The notes: generated by a model from the sequence alone, not told the origin. 22,762 nt of DNA from Halomarinibacterium sp041392205 (GCA_041392205.1 JAWKMO010000026.1:1-22762); one strand, 5' to 3'; counted from the first letter of the stretch, positions 13,742 through 20,799 are shown. Translations and numbers: made by a program.

Positions 13742-13749
13742 CAAAGTTA
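13742..13749 (-). promoter_or_regulatory. -7 promoter element of the small membrane protein gene
   Basis: On the minus strand TAACTTTG matches TAnnTTTG, 24 bases before the ATG at 13717. A clear -33 TTG at the right distance is not visible. Confidence 0.5.
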
Positions 13750-13996
13750 TTACAGTAATTTACCTTTTATTTTCTTTTTCTTCAAGATGTTAATAAATGC
13801 GGTTTAAAGCCCATAAAAAAAATATTCATCTTGGATTATGACACTTAATCGAATGTATATCTGTTCTTTATGAATTTTTAGGGAAGTCGATGCAGTAATT
13901 ATAAACTTTGGATTGATCGAATTAAAAAAAACGCGGCTTTGCCAAATTACACCTATCATACGATTATCTAGATTGCCTTTTCAACCAACGATTCGT

Positions 13997-14392
13997 TTAA
14001 TACTTTTTTGAATGAAGGATCTTATCCATGATACTTTTTGAAAGCGGTTTGTCAAAATGCCCTTTTATCATAGGGTGCCCCTTGGCCCTGGCCCGGTCAT
14101 TCGAATTTGCAAAGGCGGATAGAATATAGATGTCCGTCTTCTGTAAAGCATTAGTGCCAATCTTTAGCTTTTCGAGAAATTCCCAGCCGTCCATACCCCG
14201 CATTACCAAATCGAGGAATAATAGATCCGGCACGTCCTCTTCATTATGTAAAGGATCGGCAAACATGTTGAGGACAGCTTCGGCAGTGTCATAAACTATG
14301 GTCCTACAATTGGAAATTGATTGTTCTATACAATATCTTGACGCAAATTGCGACACTAAGTCATCATCTATTATTAAAACTTTCAATTCCAT
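13997..14392 (-). CDS. single-domain response regulator (receiver)
   Basis: 131 residues from the ATG at 14392; the longer frame begins with TTG. The receiver fold shows LKVLIIDDDLVSQFASRYCIEQ with the acidic cluster, the phosphoacceptor Asp in LLFLDLVMRGMDGWEFL, the Ser switch in YILSAFANS and the conserved Lys in GHFDKPLS. There is no output domain, so it would act by protein contact, like CheY-type or phosphorelay receivers. No histidine kinase is in the window. A kinase encoded elsewhere in the host is the likely partner. The IDDD-x-VSQ start is typical of Bacteroidota stand-alone receivers. Confidence 0.9.
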   Translation of the reverse strand: MELKVLIIDDDLVSQFASRYCIEQSISNCRTIVYDTAEAVLNMFADPLHNEEDVPDLLFLDLVMRGMDGWEFLEKLKIGTNALQKTDIYILSAFANSNDRARAKGHPMIKGHFDKPLSKSIMDKILHSKKY

Positions 14393-14663
14393 GTTTGGCA
14401 AATTTATACGTTGTAAATATGGGAAAGATTTAACACTTTAATAGATATTCCCCAATTGAATTCAACTTTTATAGAAATTTTAACTGGTAAGTGTTCAAAA
14501 GGTCAATATTTTCGACAAAACAAGAAAGTTCCGTAAAAAGAACCATTTTTGGGACTTTGGAATTAATTCCTATCTTCATTATGTTAACTTGAAAATTCAA
14601 ATAAAGGATCCCTTGACTTAGATCAAGAATCAGACTAAGGTTGTCAATAATATCAATACACAT

Positions 14664-14999
14664 ATGAAGTTTTACGCACTGTTCTTTTTTTGTTTTACGG
14701 TCTTGAATCTATTTTCCCAAGAGAATAAATTTATGGACTGGCTTCCGCAAGAAATTGAGTACTATAAAAATCTTAAGGGATTAGCCGAATATGTCAACGA
14801 CAAGGATAAAGCTGATATTTCTAGGGATACCTTGCTCAAAAAATACATATATATGGATACTTTAAAATATAAAGGAACCATATATGATATGGCGAATATG
14901 GATACCATTTTCTCTCTTATCCCCCACGCCATTAGAAAGAACGGAGGTATCGAGAGTTTGGACACGAAACCGATCCAAAGGATTAAATGTACCTACTAA
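14664..14999 (+). CDS. small secreted protein of unknown function
   Basis: 111 residues from ATG. The N-terminus MKFYALFFFCFTVLNLFSQ is a signal peptide, leaving about 90 residues that are charged and helical, rich in Asp, Lys and Tyr (EIEYYKNLKGLAEYVNDKDKADISRDTLLKKYIYMDTLKY). No family is recognised. The mature part has one cysteine near the end. It stands alone and is the last intact chromosome-like gene before the degraded plasmid region. Confidence 0.65.
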   Translation: MKFYALFFFCFTVLNLFSQENKFMDWLPQEIEYYKNLKGLAEYVNDKDKADISRDTLLKKYIYMDTLKYKGTIYDMANMDTIFSLIPHAIRKNGGIESLDTKPIQRIKCTY

Positions 15000-15766
15000 A
15001 AACCTTTGGTCCGTAACATAATACTTAGGGCTTAATCTCAGGGTTTGCTTTTTTTATGAGGTCACAAAATCTTTGAGATTTTGCTTGCGACCAAAAAAAA
15101 ATAATTAAAAACAAAAAAATTCCCGATAGGCATGGATAAGGAAGTATTTTATAAATTAAATTTTGAAGACATCTTAACGGGCCATTGCTCCGATCATTTT
15201 AAGCCGTTCTGGGCCACATTAAGGCTTGCGGTAGCTTCTGGGTCGCTTCCTCTGCCAAGTTTGCCATGAACCCCATCAAATGGATTTTTGCGCTCCCCCT
15301 TTTTTCCTACCCCCTCCGCACCACGCACAAGAACAAAACGTTCCTCATTTATCCATTTCGTAAGTTACGCACTTGCCCCGCCCTGGTCTTTCCCAAGCTG
15401 CTGCGGAAGTCCGTGCCGATCGCTCCATAAATTCCGTTCCCTTGCCCGGACCCCCTCACAGCCGCGCACAAGAGCCGCACAGCCTGAAAAATGGTTGTGC
15501 GGCACTTGCCTTGCCATTGCCCAAGGGGAAATACACGATCGAAGTTTGTTTTGACGTTGCCAACGCTTTGTCCCACAATTCCGATTGAGAATCTCTATCC
15601 ACGTATTTTAATAGGAATCGTAAGTTGCGTGCCGCTAACCTCCGGGTTATTTTTTTTGCACGGTTTCCATGCTGCTGCCGCTGGGACAAAAACGCCATAG
15701 CATAGAACAGCTTTGAAATAAAGCACTTCTATACCATTCGTGCCAAAAAAATACGCTTGCCGGACA

Positions 15767-15801
15767 GGCCAAGAGTACGCAGCGCAACGTTACTCTTGGC
15801 C
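15767..15801. repeat. perfect 11-bp inverted repeat, oriT-like
   Basis: GGCCAAGAGTA (15767-15777) and TACTCTTGGCC (15791-15801) surround the 13-base spacer CGCAGCGCAACGT. No T-run follows, so it is not an intrinsic terminator. An inverted repeat of this size in a gene-free plasmid region could be part of oriT, a replication site or a recombination site. Confidence 0.55.
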
Positions 15802-16122
15802 AATGGTTATTATTTCTGGTCCAAATAGCTCGTTGTCCTTCCATCGACGGCAAATGTAGCCTTTGGGTCTTGCTGTGCCGCAATGATTTTTCTAAAAATA
15901 GGGCATCCCTCCTACCGGGGGAACCCACCGCAATTTTTAGAGCCGGTCGCCAACTCCCAAAATCCTTTTGCACGGCAATCAAAGGCATTTGGTACGGCAT
16001 CGAGGGAGGGGCTAACTTCGTATTCGGAAAATAATAATTCACAAGGGGGGTCTAAAAAATATTGTAAAACACTGAACAACAGCAAAATAATATAAAAAAT
16101 GAATGTTAATTTGTTGCATATA

Positions 16123-16142
16123 CTGTATATATATAGCATACA
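16123..16142. promoter_or_regulatory. CTGTATA-family site upstream of the ssb remnant
   Basis: CTGTATATATATAGCATACA holds a CTGTATA half-site and TGTAT/ATACA outer arms. It lies about 57 bases before the ssb-like frame, a position fitting an operator. Confidence 0.4.
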
Positions 16143-16198
16143 TTGGAAATGTAACTCAAACCTAGTATTAATCTTTAATAACAATCATTCTGAGCAGC

Positions 16199-16399
16199 AT
16201 CAAAAATCATGTACAGTTAATCGGGAACGTTGGCCAAGACCCTACTTTCAAGAACCTTGAAAGCGGTAAAAAAGTAGCCCGTTTTTCGTTGGCAACAAAC
16301 GAAATCCACAGGGGCAAGGAAGGAAAAAAGCAAACCAATACCAATGGGCATACCATTGTTGCCTGGGGCAAGCGAGGTTTTATTGTTGTGAACACCTGA
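16199..16399 (+). pseudogene. ssb: single-stranded DNA-binding protein remnant
   Basis: The frame reads (I)KNHVQLIGNVGQDPTFKN, then LESGKKVARFSLATNE and TIVAWGKRGFIVVNT, ending in TGA at 16397. This is the N-terminal half of a Bacteroidota SSB: strand 1 VQLIGNVGQDP, strand LESGKKVARFSLATNE, and IVAWGK. The codon where ATG is expected is ATC (16199-16201). The sequence departs from the family after AWGK, and the second half of the OB fold and the acidic C-terminal tip are absent. A start mutation plus truncation or frameshift means it is very likely dead. Plasmid ssb genes normally support replication or conjugative transfer, so this fits loss of transfer functions. Confidence 0.75.
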
Positions 16400-16476
16400 A
16401 AGCGAAGCTTCCGAATAAGAAACATTAAAAAAGGGGTGTCCCCGTCCAAAGTTTTGTCCCCAAAAATTAATCAATA

Positions 16477-16497
16477 ATCCTATAGTACATATAGGAT
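16477..16497. repeat. 8-bp inverted repeat, related to the TATAGTAC palindromes
   Basis: ATCCTATA (16477-16484) and TATAGGAT (16490-16497) flank GTACA. The centre CTATAGTACATATAG resembles the 20800 palindrome. It lies about 40 bases before the small frame at 16538. Confidence 0.45.
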
Positions 16498-16537
16498 CAT
16501 GGCAAATTTAATCAGTTTTATATGATACATCGGGCTT

Positions 16538-16723
16538 ATGCCCAAGAATAGCAACAGCACCCAACATCTTCCAACTGGTGTGTGGACCTCGATTATCAAA
16601 ATACATCAGGACATTAAACAGATAGGGGTATTCTCCCCTATGAAGCTTGACGAATTGGGAAACCCGATCGACGACCTTAAAAGCCCTTGTTTCCGTCCGT
16701 TCATTTTCGAAACTAAATATTAA
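16538..16723 (+). CDS. small hypothetical protein, doubtful
   Basis: A 61-residue frame with ATG, beginning MPKNSNSTQHLPTGVWTSI and ending IDDLKSPCFRPFIFETKY. It lies in the same direction as the plasmid genes that follow, with palindromes on both sides (16477 and 16735), which gives it a gene-like position. There is no recognisable family, no clear ribosome-binding sequence, and an open frame on the opposite strand. It may be a real small plasmid gene or chance. Confidence 0.35.
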   Translation: MPKNSNSTQHLPTGVWTSIIKIHQDIKQIGVFSPMKLDELGNPIDDLKSPCFRPFIFETKY

Positions 16724-16734
16724 ATATATACCAC

Positions 16735-16763
16735 ATACTATACAAGACAAGTATGTATAGTAT
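16735..16763. promoter_or_regulatory. 10-bp inverted repeat operator, CTGTATA/ACTATACA family
   Basis: ATACTATACA (16735-16744) and TGTATAGTAT (16754-16763) are perfect 10-bp arms with a nine-base spacer, ending 11 bases before the ATG at 16775. The arms share TATAGTA with the palindrome at 20800-20815. Confidence 0.55.
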
Positions 16764-16774
16764 ATCCAATTAAA

Positions 16775-17005
16775 ATGGCAGACGAAACTATACCGGAGAT
16801 CCGGGAACTTTTGAGAAAGGCGGCCGAGCGATTAACAGAGGTCAGGGAAAAAGGCGACGAAGCGATTTGTGCCTATGATATATCGATGGGCTACGATGCC
16901 GATTTTTACCTGACCGTATGCCCAATATTGGAATCCCATGTGAACTATTACCAACGCAAGTTGTACGAAGCCCTAAAGCACGGGGAGCAGTTAGAACTTT
17001 TATAA
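16775..17005 (+). CDS. small helical plasmid protein of unknown function
   Basis: A 76-residue acidic protein with an ATG start 11 bases after a perfect inverted repeat. It is nearly all helical: PEIRELLRKAAERLTEVREKGDEAICAYDISMGYDADFYLTVCPILESHVNYYQRKLYEALKHGEQ. Codon use matches the parA region, supporting a real gene. No family is recognised. The following gene has its own CTGTATA-type site, so this may be a single-gene unit under the same regulator as parA. Confidence 0.6.
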   Translation: MADETIPEIRELLRKAAERLTEVREKGDEAICAYDISMGYDADFYLTVCPILESHVNYYQRKLYEALKHGEQLELL

Positions 17006-17013
17006 AGAACCAA

Positions 17014-17033
17014 AGTACTATACATACTGTATA
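17014..17033. promoter_or_regulatory. CTGTATA-family site upstream of the SprT-like gene
   Basis: AGTACTATACATACTGTATA joins the right half of the TGTATAGTACTATACA palindrome to a CTGTATA half-site. It ends 25 bases before the ATG at 17059. Confidence 0.5.
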
Positions 17034-17058
17034 AGTTAAATATATAAAGTAAAAGTAT

Positions 17059-17755
17059 ATGGAACAATCCAGTAAACCCACTTCAAAATTCTATGGTCTT
17101 TTTCAATATGTATTCGACCATTATAACGATGCCCTTTTTTGCGGAACCATAAAGGACTGCCTCATTGTCGTAACCAGGAGAAAGAACGTTTTTGGACATA
17201 ACACCCGTAAACGCTGGTTCAGTATTCAGGATCAGGAAACGGACGAACTGGCGTTGAACCCCTCTATGTTCATCAAGTTTCCCTTGATAGAGATATGTCA
17301 GACCATTGTTCACGAAATGCGCCATGGATGGCAGTACCATTATGGGAAACCCTCGCAAGAGGGCTGCCACAACAAGGAATGGGCGAACAAAATGATAGAG
17401 ATAGGATTGATGCTGAGCAGGACCGGAAAGCCAGGGGGGAAAAATAGTAGGGCAGAATATGGGCGACTATCCTATTGCCAGGGGTCTGTTCCTAGAGGCT
17501 TCCAAGGAACTCATGAACAATTAAATCTTTGCGGGGCTTTATCTGGAGGTCAACCCCGAAATCGTCAACCTCCTCAACGATGAATCACCCTTGTACGAAC
17601 AGATCAAAGATCTGACCGTTACGCACACCTTTACCAAAACCAAGCCCCCTTCAAAATCAAAATATTCATGTGGCTGCTCCAATGTATGGGGTGCGCCCAA
17701 TCTGAATATCGCCTGTAACAATTGCGGAAAGGCGATGAAGAAAATTATTAAGTAA
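17059..17755 (+). pseudogene. SprT-like zinc metalloprotease, broken by a frameshift and a stop
   Basis: The first 125 codons read as a SprT-like domain: LFQYVFDHYNDALFCGTIKDCLIVVTRRKNVFGH, then TIVHEMRHGWQYHYGKPSQEGCHNKEWANKM with the HExxH zinc motif. At a run of six G (17434-17439) the frame is lost. Removing one G restores KPGGKIVGQNMGDYPIARGLF..., then TAA at 17522-17524 interrupts, and the same frame continues to 17755. That last part contains a four-cysteine zinc ribbon (SCGCSNVW, IACNNCGKAM). SprT-like proteases act on DNA-bound or DNA-processing proteins, and plasmid copies are common in Bacteroidota. Two separate lesions indicate true decay, although the G-run alone could be a sequencing error. 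Confidence 0.8.
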
Positions 17756-17760
17756 ATTTA

Positions 17761-17801
17761 GTATGTATAGCATACTGTATATATTAAACATATTATATTT
17801 G
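17761..17801 (+). promoter_or_regulatory. operator and promoter of parA
   Basis: GTATG-TATAG-CATAC (17761-17775) is a palindrome followed by CTGTATA (17775-17781). The -7 element TATATTTG (TAnnTTTG) is at 17794-17801, 22 bases before the ATG. The palindrome and half-site cover the -33 region, as expected if ParA or its partner represses its own promoter. Confidence 0.6.
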
Positions 17802-17823
17802 TACAACAATCTTAAGAAAGACT

Positions 17824-18585
17824 ATGAGCATAATAGCTATCATGAACCAAAAAGGCGGGGTAGGGAAAACAACCACCTGTATCAACTTGGCCGCACAAGC
17901 GGCCTTAGGGGCAAAGACCCTTGTCATCGATGCGGACAAACAATCGAGCCTTTCCGTGAATTTTGGAATCGAAAATCCTAAAACCTCCATTTCGGATGTT
18001 ATCTTAGGGAAACCGTTCGAAGTAATCAACATCCGGAAGAACTTGGACCTTATCCCCTGTACCTTGAACTTTGGCAGTATAGATTCCAAGATACAGGACG
18101 AACTCTCCAGAGAGTTTTTGTTATCGAAGGGAATGGAGAAAATAAAGGGCGATTACGAGTATATATTTATCGATTGCCCACCGGACATAGGTTTGGTAAC
18201 CGTTAACGCTCTAACGTTCGCAAACTATGTGATCATGCCCATCAAAGCCGCTCGTTTCAGTATGGACGGCGTGAAACTGATGTTGAAGTTTATCCGTAAG
18301 GTTAAAGGGGCTACAAATCCCGACCTTGGGATTTTGGGGTTGCTGTTGACCCATTTCGACGAACGTTTGCGAATCAGCAAGACCATCGAAAAGGAAATCA
18401 AGGATAACGGTTGGGACGTTGTACTGTTGGATACCAAAATCAGAAACAATACGGCAATCGAAAATTCACAGAACGAAAATCAGACCATTTTTGAGTTTGA
18501 TAGAAAATGCCATGCGGCCATCGACTACATGAGCCTTGGAAAAGAAGTACAACTAAAAATTAAAAAATATGAGCAAGGAAGATAA
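17824..18585 (+). CDS. parA: ParA-type plasmid partition ATPase
   Basis: 253 residues from ATG. It has the deviant Walker A motif of the ParA/MinD/Soj family (MNQKGGVGKTTTCINLA), the Walker A' segment LVIDADKQSSLS, in which the usual P of DxDPQ is K, and Walker B YIFIDCPPDIG (D117). No N-terminal HTH is present, so it is the short (type Ib-like) form that does not bind its own operator. The small partner downstream would do so. It forms a two-gene operon with the ribbon-helix-helix gene (17-base overlap). It drives segregation of plasmid copies on the nucleoid. Confidence 0.93.
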   Translation: MSIIAIMNQKGGVGKTTTCINLAAQAALGAKTLVIDADKQSSLSVNFGIENPKTSISDVILGKPFEVINIRKNLDLIPCTLNFGSIDSKIQDELSREFLLSKGMEKIKGDYEYIFIDCPPDIGLVTVNALTFANYVIMPIKAARFSMDGVKLMLKFIRKVKGATNPDLGILGLLLTHFDERLRISKTIEKEIKDNGWDVVLLDTKIRNNTAIENSQNENQTIFEFDRKCHAAIDYMSLGKEVQLKIKKYEQGR

Positions 18586-18862
18586 TTACTTGGACGATCT
18601 AGTACCGGGGAACAAAGTGGCAAAGCCTAAGAAATCCGCTAAGGCGGTACCGGTTCCCGTAAAAGATGAGCCCCCCGTAAAGGCATATAGGAGACTTTAT
18701 CTATTTCAGGAATCCATAGAGCTATTGGACGACATTACGTATTCCAAGGAACAGCAAGGGGACTATTCCTATACCCAAGGGGATGCCGTCCGTGAGGGAC
18801 TGGAACTATTGGCCAAGAAAATCAAGGCCTCCAAAGCCCCGAAGGGGTACAAGAAAAAATAG
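18569..18862 (+). CDS. small ribbon-helix-helix partition partner (ParB-like role)
   Basis: A 97-residue basic protein starting at ATG 18569 inside the end of parA. Residues 1-40 are a disordered, Lys- and Pro-rich arm (GNKVAKPKKSAKAVPVPVKDEPP), fit to stimulate the ParA ATPase. Residues 40-90 (AYRRLYLFQESIELLDDITYSKEQQGDYSYTQGDAVREGLELLAKKIK) have the strand-helix-helix pattern of RHH centromere-binding proteins such as those paired with type Ib ParA. It would bind the repeated TATAGTAC-type palindromes or another parS. Function is inferred from position and fold. Confidence 0.78.
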   Translation: MSKEDNYLDDLVPGNKVAKPKKSAKAVPVPVKDEPPVKAYRRLYLFQESIELLDDITYSKEQQGDYSYTQGDAVREGLELLAKKIKASKAPKGYKKK

Positions 18863-18868
18863 GGACGA

Positions 18869-19117
18869 TATGAAAATGACATTTATATAGACAATAAGGT
18901 GGACGAAAAAAAAGAATTGACCCACGAGGAACTGATATAGGGATTATTGGACAATTCGCAAGCCTATGAAAACTTGCTTTACGGCCAACCTTTTGAACCT
19001 TTTTTCCTTTCGTCGATGCCCGGAGTACCCGACCCCGTTAAAATTTCCGATGAAAACTGGAAAGCGCTTGGGGAAGAGTTTAAACGGCAAGTACTAAATC
19101 CAAAATATAAACCTTAA
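18869..19117 (+). pseudogene. broken small plasmid gene after the partition operon
   Basis: In the frame that follows the RHH gene stop, the sequence reads ENDIYIDNKVDEKKELTHEELI, TAG (18938-18940), then GLLDNSQAYENLLYGQPFEP..., ISDENWKALGEEFKRQVLNPKYKP, stop at 19117. The first codon before ENDIYID is TAT, preceded by GA. Loss of one G from ATGGAAAATGAC would explain the missing start. Open, ordinary-looking coding sequence on both sides of the amber codon shows it was a real gene of about 83 residues. The family is not recognised. Confidence 0.6.
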
Positions 19118-19194
19118 AGATGATGTATACGATTTACTCTTTGGATGGCGGGTATTTATTTAAATTATTGGCCGCATAAAAGAATATTTAATGC

Positions 19195-19242
19195 ATAACA
19201 ATATGTTATTTATTGTATAACACATTGTTTTTTATATCTTTG
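19195..19242 (+). promoter_or_regulatory. promoter and operator of the YafQ-type toxin-antitoxin operon
   Basis: A -33 ATTG (19212-19215) and -7 TATCTTTG (19235-19242, TAnnTTTG) are 19 bases apart, a normal Bacteroidota spacing. ATAACA-ATA-TGTTAT (19195-19209) is a perfect inverted repeat just upstream and a second ATAACA lies at 19217-19222, likely antitoxin-binding half-sites. Confidence 0.65.
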
Positions 19243-19272
19243 CCTGAAGTATAAATCATAAAATCAAGTATT

Positions 19273-19512
19273 ATGGAGAAAAGGGAACCTCTCAAAATAC
19301 AAACAGCTTTTAGATTCGACGAAGAACTATTAGAACTTGTAAAAGAGAAAGCTAAAGCACAAAGGAGAAGTTTGAACAATTACATCGAGGTTTTGCTTTA
19401 TAGGGATGTGGGGAATATCCCAAACAAAGAGACCAGAGAAGCCATAGAAGAAGCTCGAACAGGAAAATTAGAAAGAATCCACGATTTGGACACTTGGCTT
19501 GATAACCTATAA
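19273..19512 (+). CDS. antitoxin of a YafQ-type pair (RHH N-terminus)
   Basis: A 79-residue protein with an ATG start. Residues 5-45 (EPLKIQTAFRFDEELLELVKEKAKAQRRSLNNYIEVLLYRDV) form an Arc-type ribbon-helix-helix. The C-terminal part (ETREAIEEARTGKLERIHDLDTWLDNL) is the RelB/DinJ-like segment that covers the toxin active site. It is expected to repress its own promoter through the ATAACA/TGTTAT repeat. The toxin starts 11 bases after its stop. Confidence 0.88.
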   Translation: MEKREPLKIQTAFRFDEELLELVKEKAKAQRRSLNNYIEVLLYRDVGNIPNKETREAIEEARTGKLERIHDLDTWLDNL

Positions 19513-19523
19513 ATCTAGTATAG

Positions 19524-19805
19524 ATGTATTACCTGGACCCGACCACCAAATTCAAGAAGGACTTAAAAAAAATTAAGAAAAACACCAAAGATTTCGAACT
19601 GGTCAGAGTGGTGTTGAGGACATTACAAGAAAAAGGGGTTTCGGGAATTTCCCAAAAAATGAAACCGCACCTATTGATAGGAAATTATAAGGATAATTGG
19701 GAGTGTCATATCAAACCCGATTTATTGATAATATGGCTTCAAATCGAGAACCCTAAGACGATTAAATTGGTTAGGATAGGTTCGCATTCCGATTTGTTCA
19801 AATAA
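19524..19805 (+). CDS. YafQ-family mRNA-interferase toxin
   Basis: A 93-residue basic protein with ATG. The YafQ signature is clear: PHLLIGNYKDNWECHIKPDLLIIWLQ and KLVRIGSHSDLF. Residues matching the YafQ active site are H49, H62, D66, H88 and F92. The W next to the Asp in E. coli YafQ is L here. Such toxins cut mRNA on the ribosome. The pair would stabilise the plasmid by post-segregational killing. It is a different TA family from the one at 618-1119, so the window carries two independent addiction modules. Confidence 0.9.
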   Translation: MYYLDPTTKFKKDLKKIKKNTKDFELVRVVLRTLQEKGVSGISQKMKPHLLIGNYKDNWECHIKPDLLIIWLQIENPKTIKLVRIGSHSDLFK

Positions 19806-19862
19806 CAAACAGCTACAATTTGAGCTGGTCACGAAAACCGGCAGGCTCGCCCAGGTGCGCAT

Positions 19863-19930
19863 AAACATCTACATTTCTTGTTTCTGCAGAAATGTAGATC
19901 CTGCTCCGGAAGAAATATTTGTAGATGTTT
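19863..19930 (+). promoter_or_regulatory. alternative-hairpin leader before a three-gene cluster
   Basis: The left arm AAACATCTACATTTCT (19863-19878) can pair in two exclusive ways. ATCTACATTTCT pairs with AGAAATGTAGAT (19888-19899), a perfect 12-bp stem with a nine-base loop. AAACATCTACA pairs with TGTAGATGTTT (19920-19930), a perfect 11-bp stem with a longer loop. The second ends 19 bases before the ATG at 19950. This could be an RNA switch, or three operator half-sites. The inner stem may also terminate the upstream TA transcript, though no T-run follows. Confidence 0.5.
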
Positions 19931-19949
19931 AAACTTAAAAATTTAGATT

Positions 19950-20228
19950 ATGGCTATTGTAGACAGTTGTTACATCAGGAATATCCAGAAAGCGGAACAA
20001 ACTTTATTGAAAAAAGCAGATGTTAAATTTTCATTGAATACTACATCTTCAATTTTGATGCGGGTACTAAAAGAGTTTTTTCCCAATCAGATAACTATTG
20101 AAAAGCAAAGCGAAAATATACAAAAATTGGCAAGGGAACTAGCCGACTTTAAAAAACAAGTGTGTGAGGTATGCCAAATAGGAGCAGAGTTGAAAACCAA
20201 ACGGGACCAATTATTTAAGGTGTTGTGA
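19950..20228 (+). CDS. small helical protein of unknown function with C-x2-C
   Basis: 92 residues with ATG, no signal peptide and no membrane helix. Residues 10-45 (RNIQKAEQTLLKKADVKFSLNTTSSILMRVLKEFFP) and 50-92 (IEKQSENIQKLARELADFKKQVCEVCQIGAELKTKRDQL) are helical, the second likely a coiled coil with C72-x2-C75. First of three closely spaced genes with a shared terminator at 20665-20699. No family is recognised. The small cysteine-containing proteins in this cluster may act together. Confidence 0.6.
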   Translation: MAIVDSCYIRNIQKAEQTLLKKADVKFSLNTTSSILMRVLKEFFPNQITIEKQSENIQKLARELADFKKQVCEVCQIGAELKTKRDQLFKVL

Positions 20229-20244
20229 AAAATTCCGAATTTGT

Positions 20245-20385
20245 ATGGTAAGCGTTCATAGAATTCCGGACAAAGAAGAAGTAAACAAAGGGGAAATCAT
20301 CAAAGAGGATAAAACCGTTTTCAAAATTCACTCGTCAGATATAGAATTTAAGAAATCGGAATATGAATACATTAAGATTCAGTAA
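20245..20385 (+). CDS. 46-residue hypothetical protein
   Basis: ATG at 20245, TAA at 20383. The product begins MVSVHRIPDKEEVNKGEIIK and ends FKIHSSDIEFKKSEYEYIKIQ, a charged small protein with likely beta strands. It starts 16 bases after the preceding stop and ends two bases before the next ATG, which strongly suggests a true middle gene of an operon despite its length. No family is recognised. Confidence 0.55.
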   Translation: MVSVHRIPDKEEVNKGEIIKEDKTVFKIHSSDIEFKKSEYEYIKIQ

Positions 20386-20387
20386 GT

Positions 20388-20663
20388 ATGGCTACTTTAA
20401 GATATAGGGCAATCATAAAAGTATTGTGTAACGAATGTCAAACTTGCGCCAATATGAAAAGGCGTTTTGACGTAAATTGTAGGGGCTGTTCTCACAAAAA
20501 ATACAACAACGTTAATAATCTATTGAACTTTACATCCTTTCTTCACAAGGAATTTCCAAACTGGGTATGGATGAACGTGTATGAATACAAAAAAAACGAA
20601 AATGGGGTAAAGCTTGCGAGCTATCAAAAGGGAAAGAACGAACCAACCAGTATATCTGTATAA
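20388..20663 (+). CDS. small cysteine-rich, zinc-finger-like protein
   Basis: 91 basic residues from ATG. The segment LCNECQTCANMKRRFDVNCRGCSHKKY has cysteines at 14, 17, 20, 31 and 34, i.e. two C-x2-C pairs about 14 residues apart, the arrangement of a small zinc ribbon. The second half (LLNFTSFLHKEFPNWVWMNVYEYKKNENGVKLASYQKGKNEPTSISV) is beta-rich. It could bind nucleic acid. It is the last gene of the cluster and ends two bases before the terminator stem. Confidence 0.6.
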   Translation: MATLRYRAIIKVLCNECQTCANMKRRFDVNCRGCSHKKYNNVNNLLNFTSFLHKEFPNWVWMNVYEYKKNENGVKLASYQKGKNEPTSISV

Positions 20664-20664
20664 A

Positions 20665-20699
20665 AAAAGCGGAACCACCATTACAGTAATTCCGCTTTT
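20665..20699 (+). terminator. intrinsic terminator after the three-gene cluster
   Basis: AAAAGCGGAA (20665-20674) and TTCCGCTTTT (20690-20699) form a perfect 10-bp stem with A-tract and T-tract at the ends, so it works in either direction. The loop is 15 bases. Confidence 0.8.
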
Positions 20700-20799
20700 G
20701 AATCAAACTTACGTTTGCTTCTTTCAAGGTAAAGATACTAAATTCATTTTACTTCTTTTGCTTTTTTGACCTTCCTTCATTCTTTTTCATCTTCAAAGC

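Larger units (their letters stand above)
15000..16198. other. 1.2-kb GC-richer stretch without a convincing gene
   Basis: Base composition is clearly higher in GC than the flanks (about 15220-16040). Many frames are open on both strands by chance and none looks like a protein I know. Structures seen: a nested inverted repeat at 15060-15092 (GGTC/GACC outside AAAATCT/AGATTTT), an 8-bp inverted repeat GCCGCACA/TGTGCGGC (15474-15481, 15496-15503), two related segments with ACCCCCTC followed by CGCACAAGA (near 15309 and 15450), and a strong 11-bp inverted repeat at 15767-15801. A 45-codon ATG frame at 15132-15269 (MDKEVFYKLNFEDILTGHC...) may be a gene start that decayed. The structure-rich, gene-free nature suits an origin or transfer region. 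Confidence 0.45.

Noticed and set aside
13955..13967. 13-base identity ATCATACGATTAT with 22629-22641
   Set aside because: A 13-base match is expected by chance in an AT-rich window of this size, and the flanks differ.
15288..16184. Several overlapping open frames of 60-130 codons on both strands
   Set aside because: They come from a GC-rich stretch with few stops, overlap each other in all frames and show no family pattern.
16207..16474. Minus-strand frames of 80-85 codons
   Set aside because: They are antisense to the ssb remnant, which has clear homology on the plus strand.
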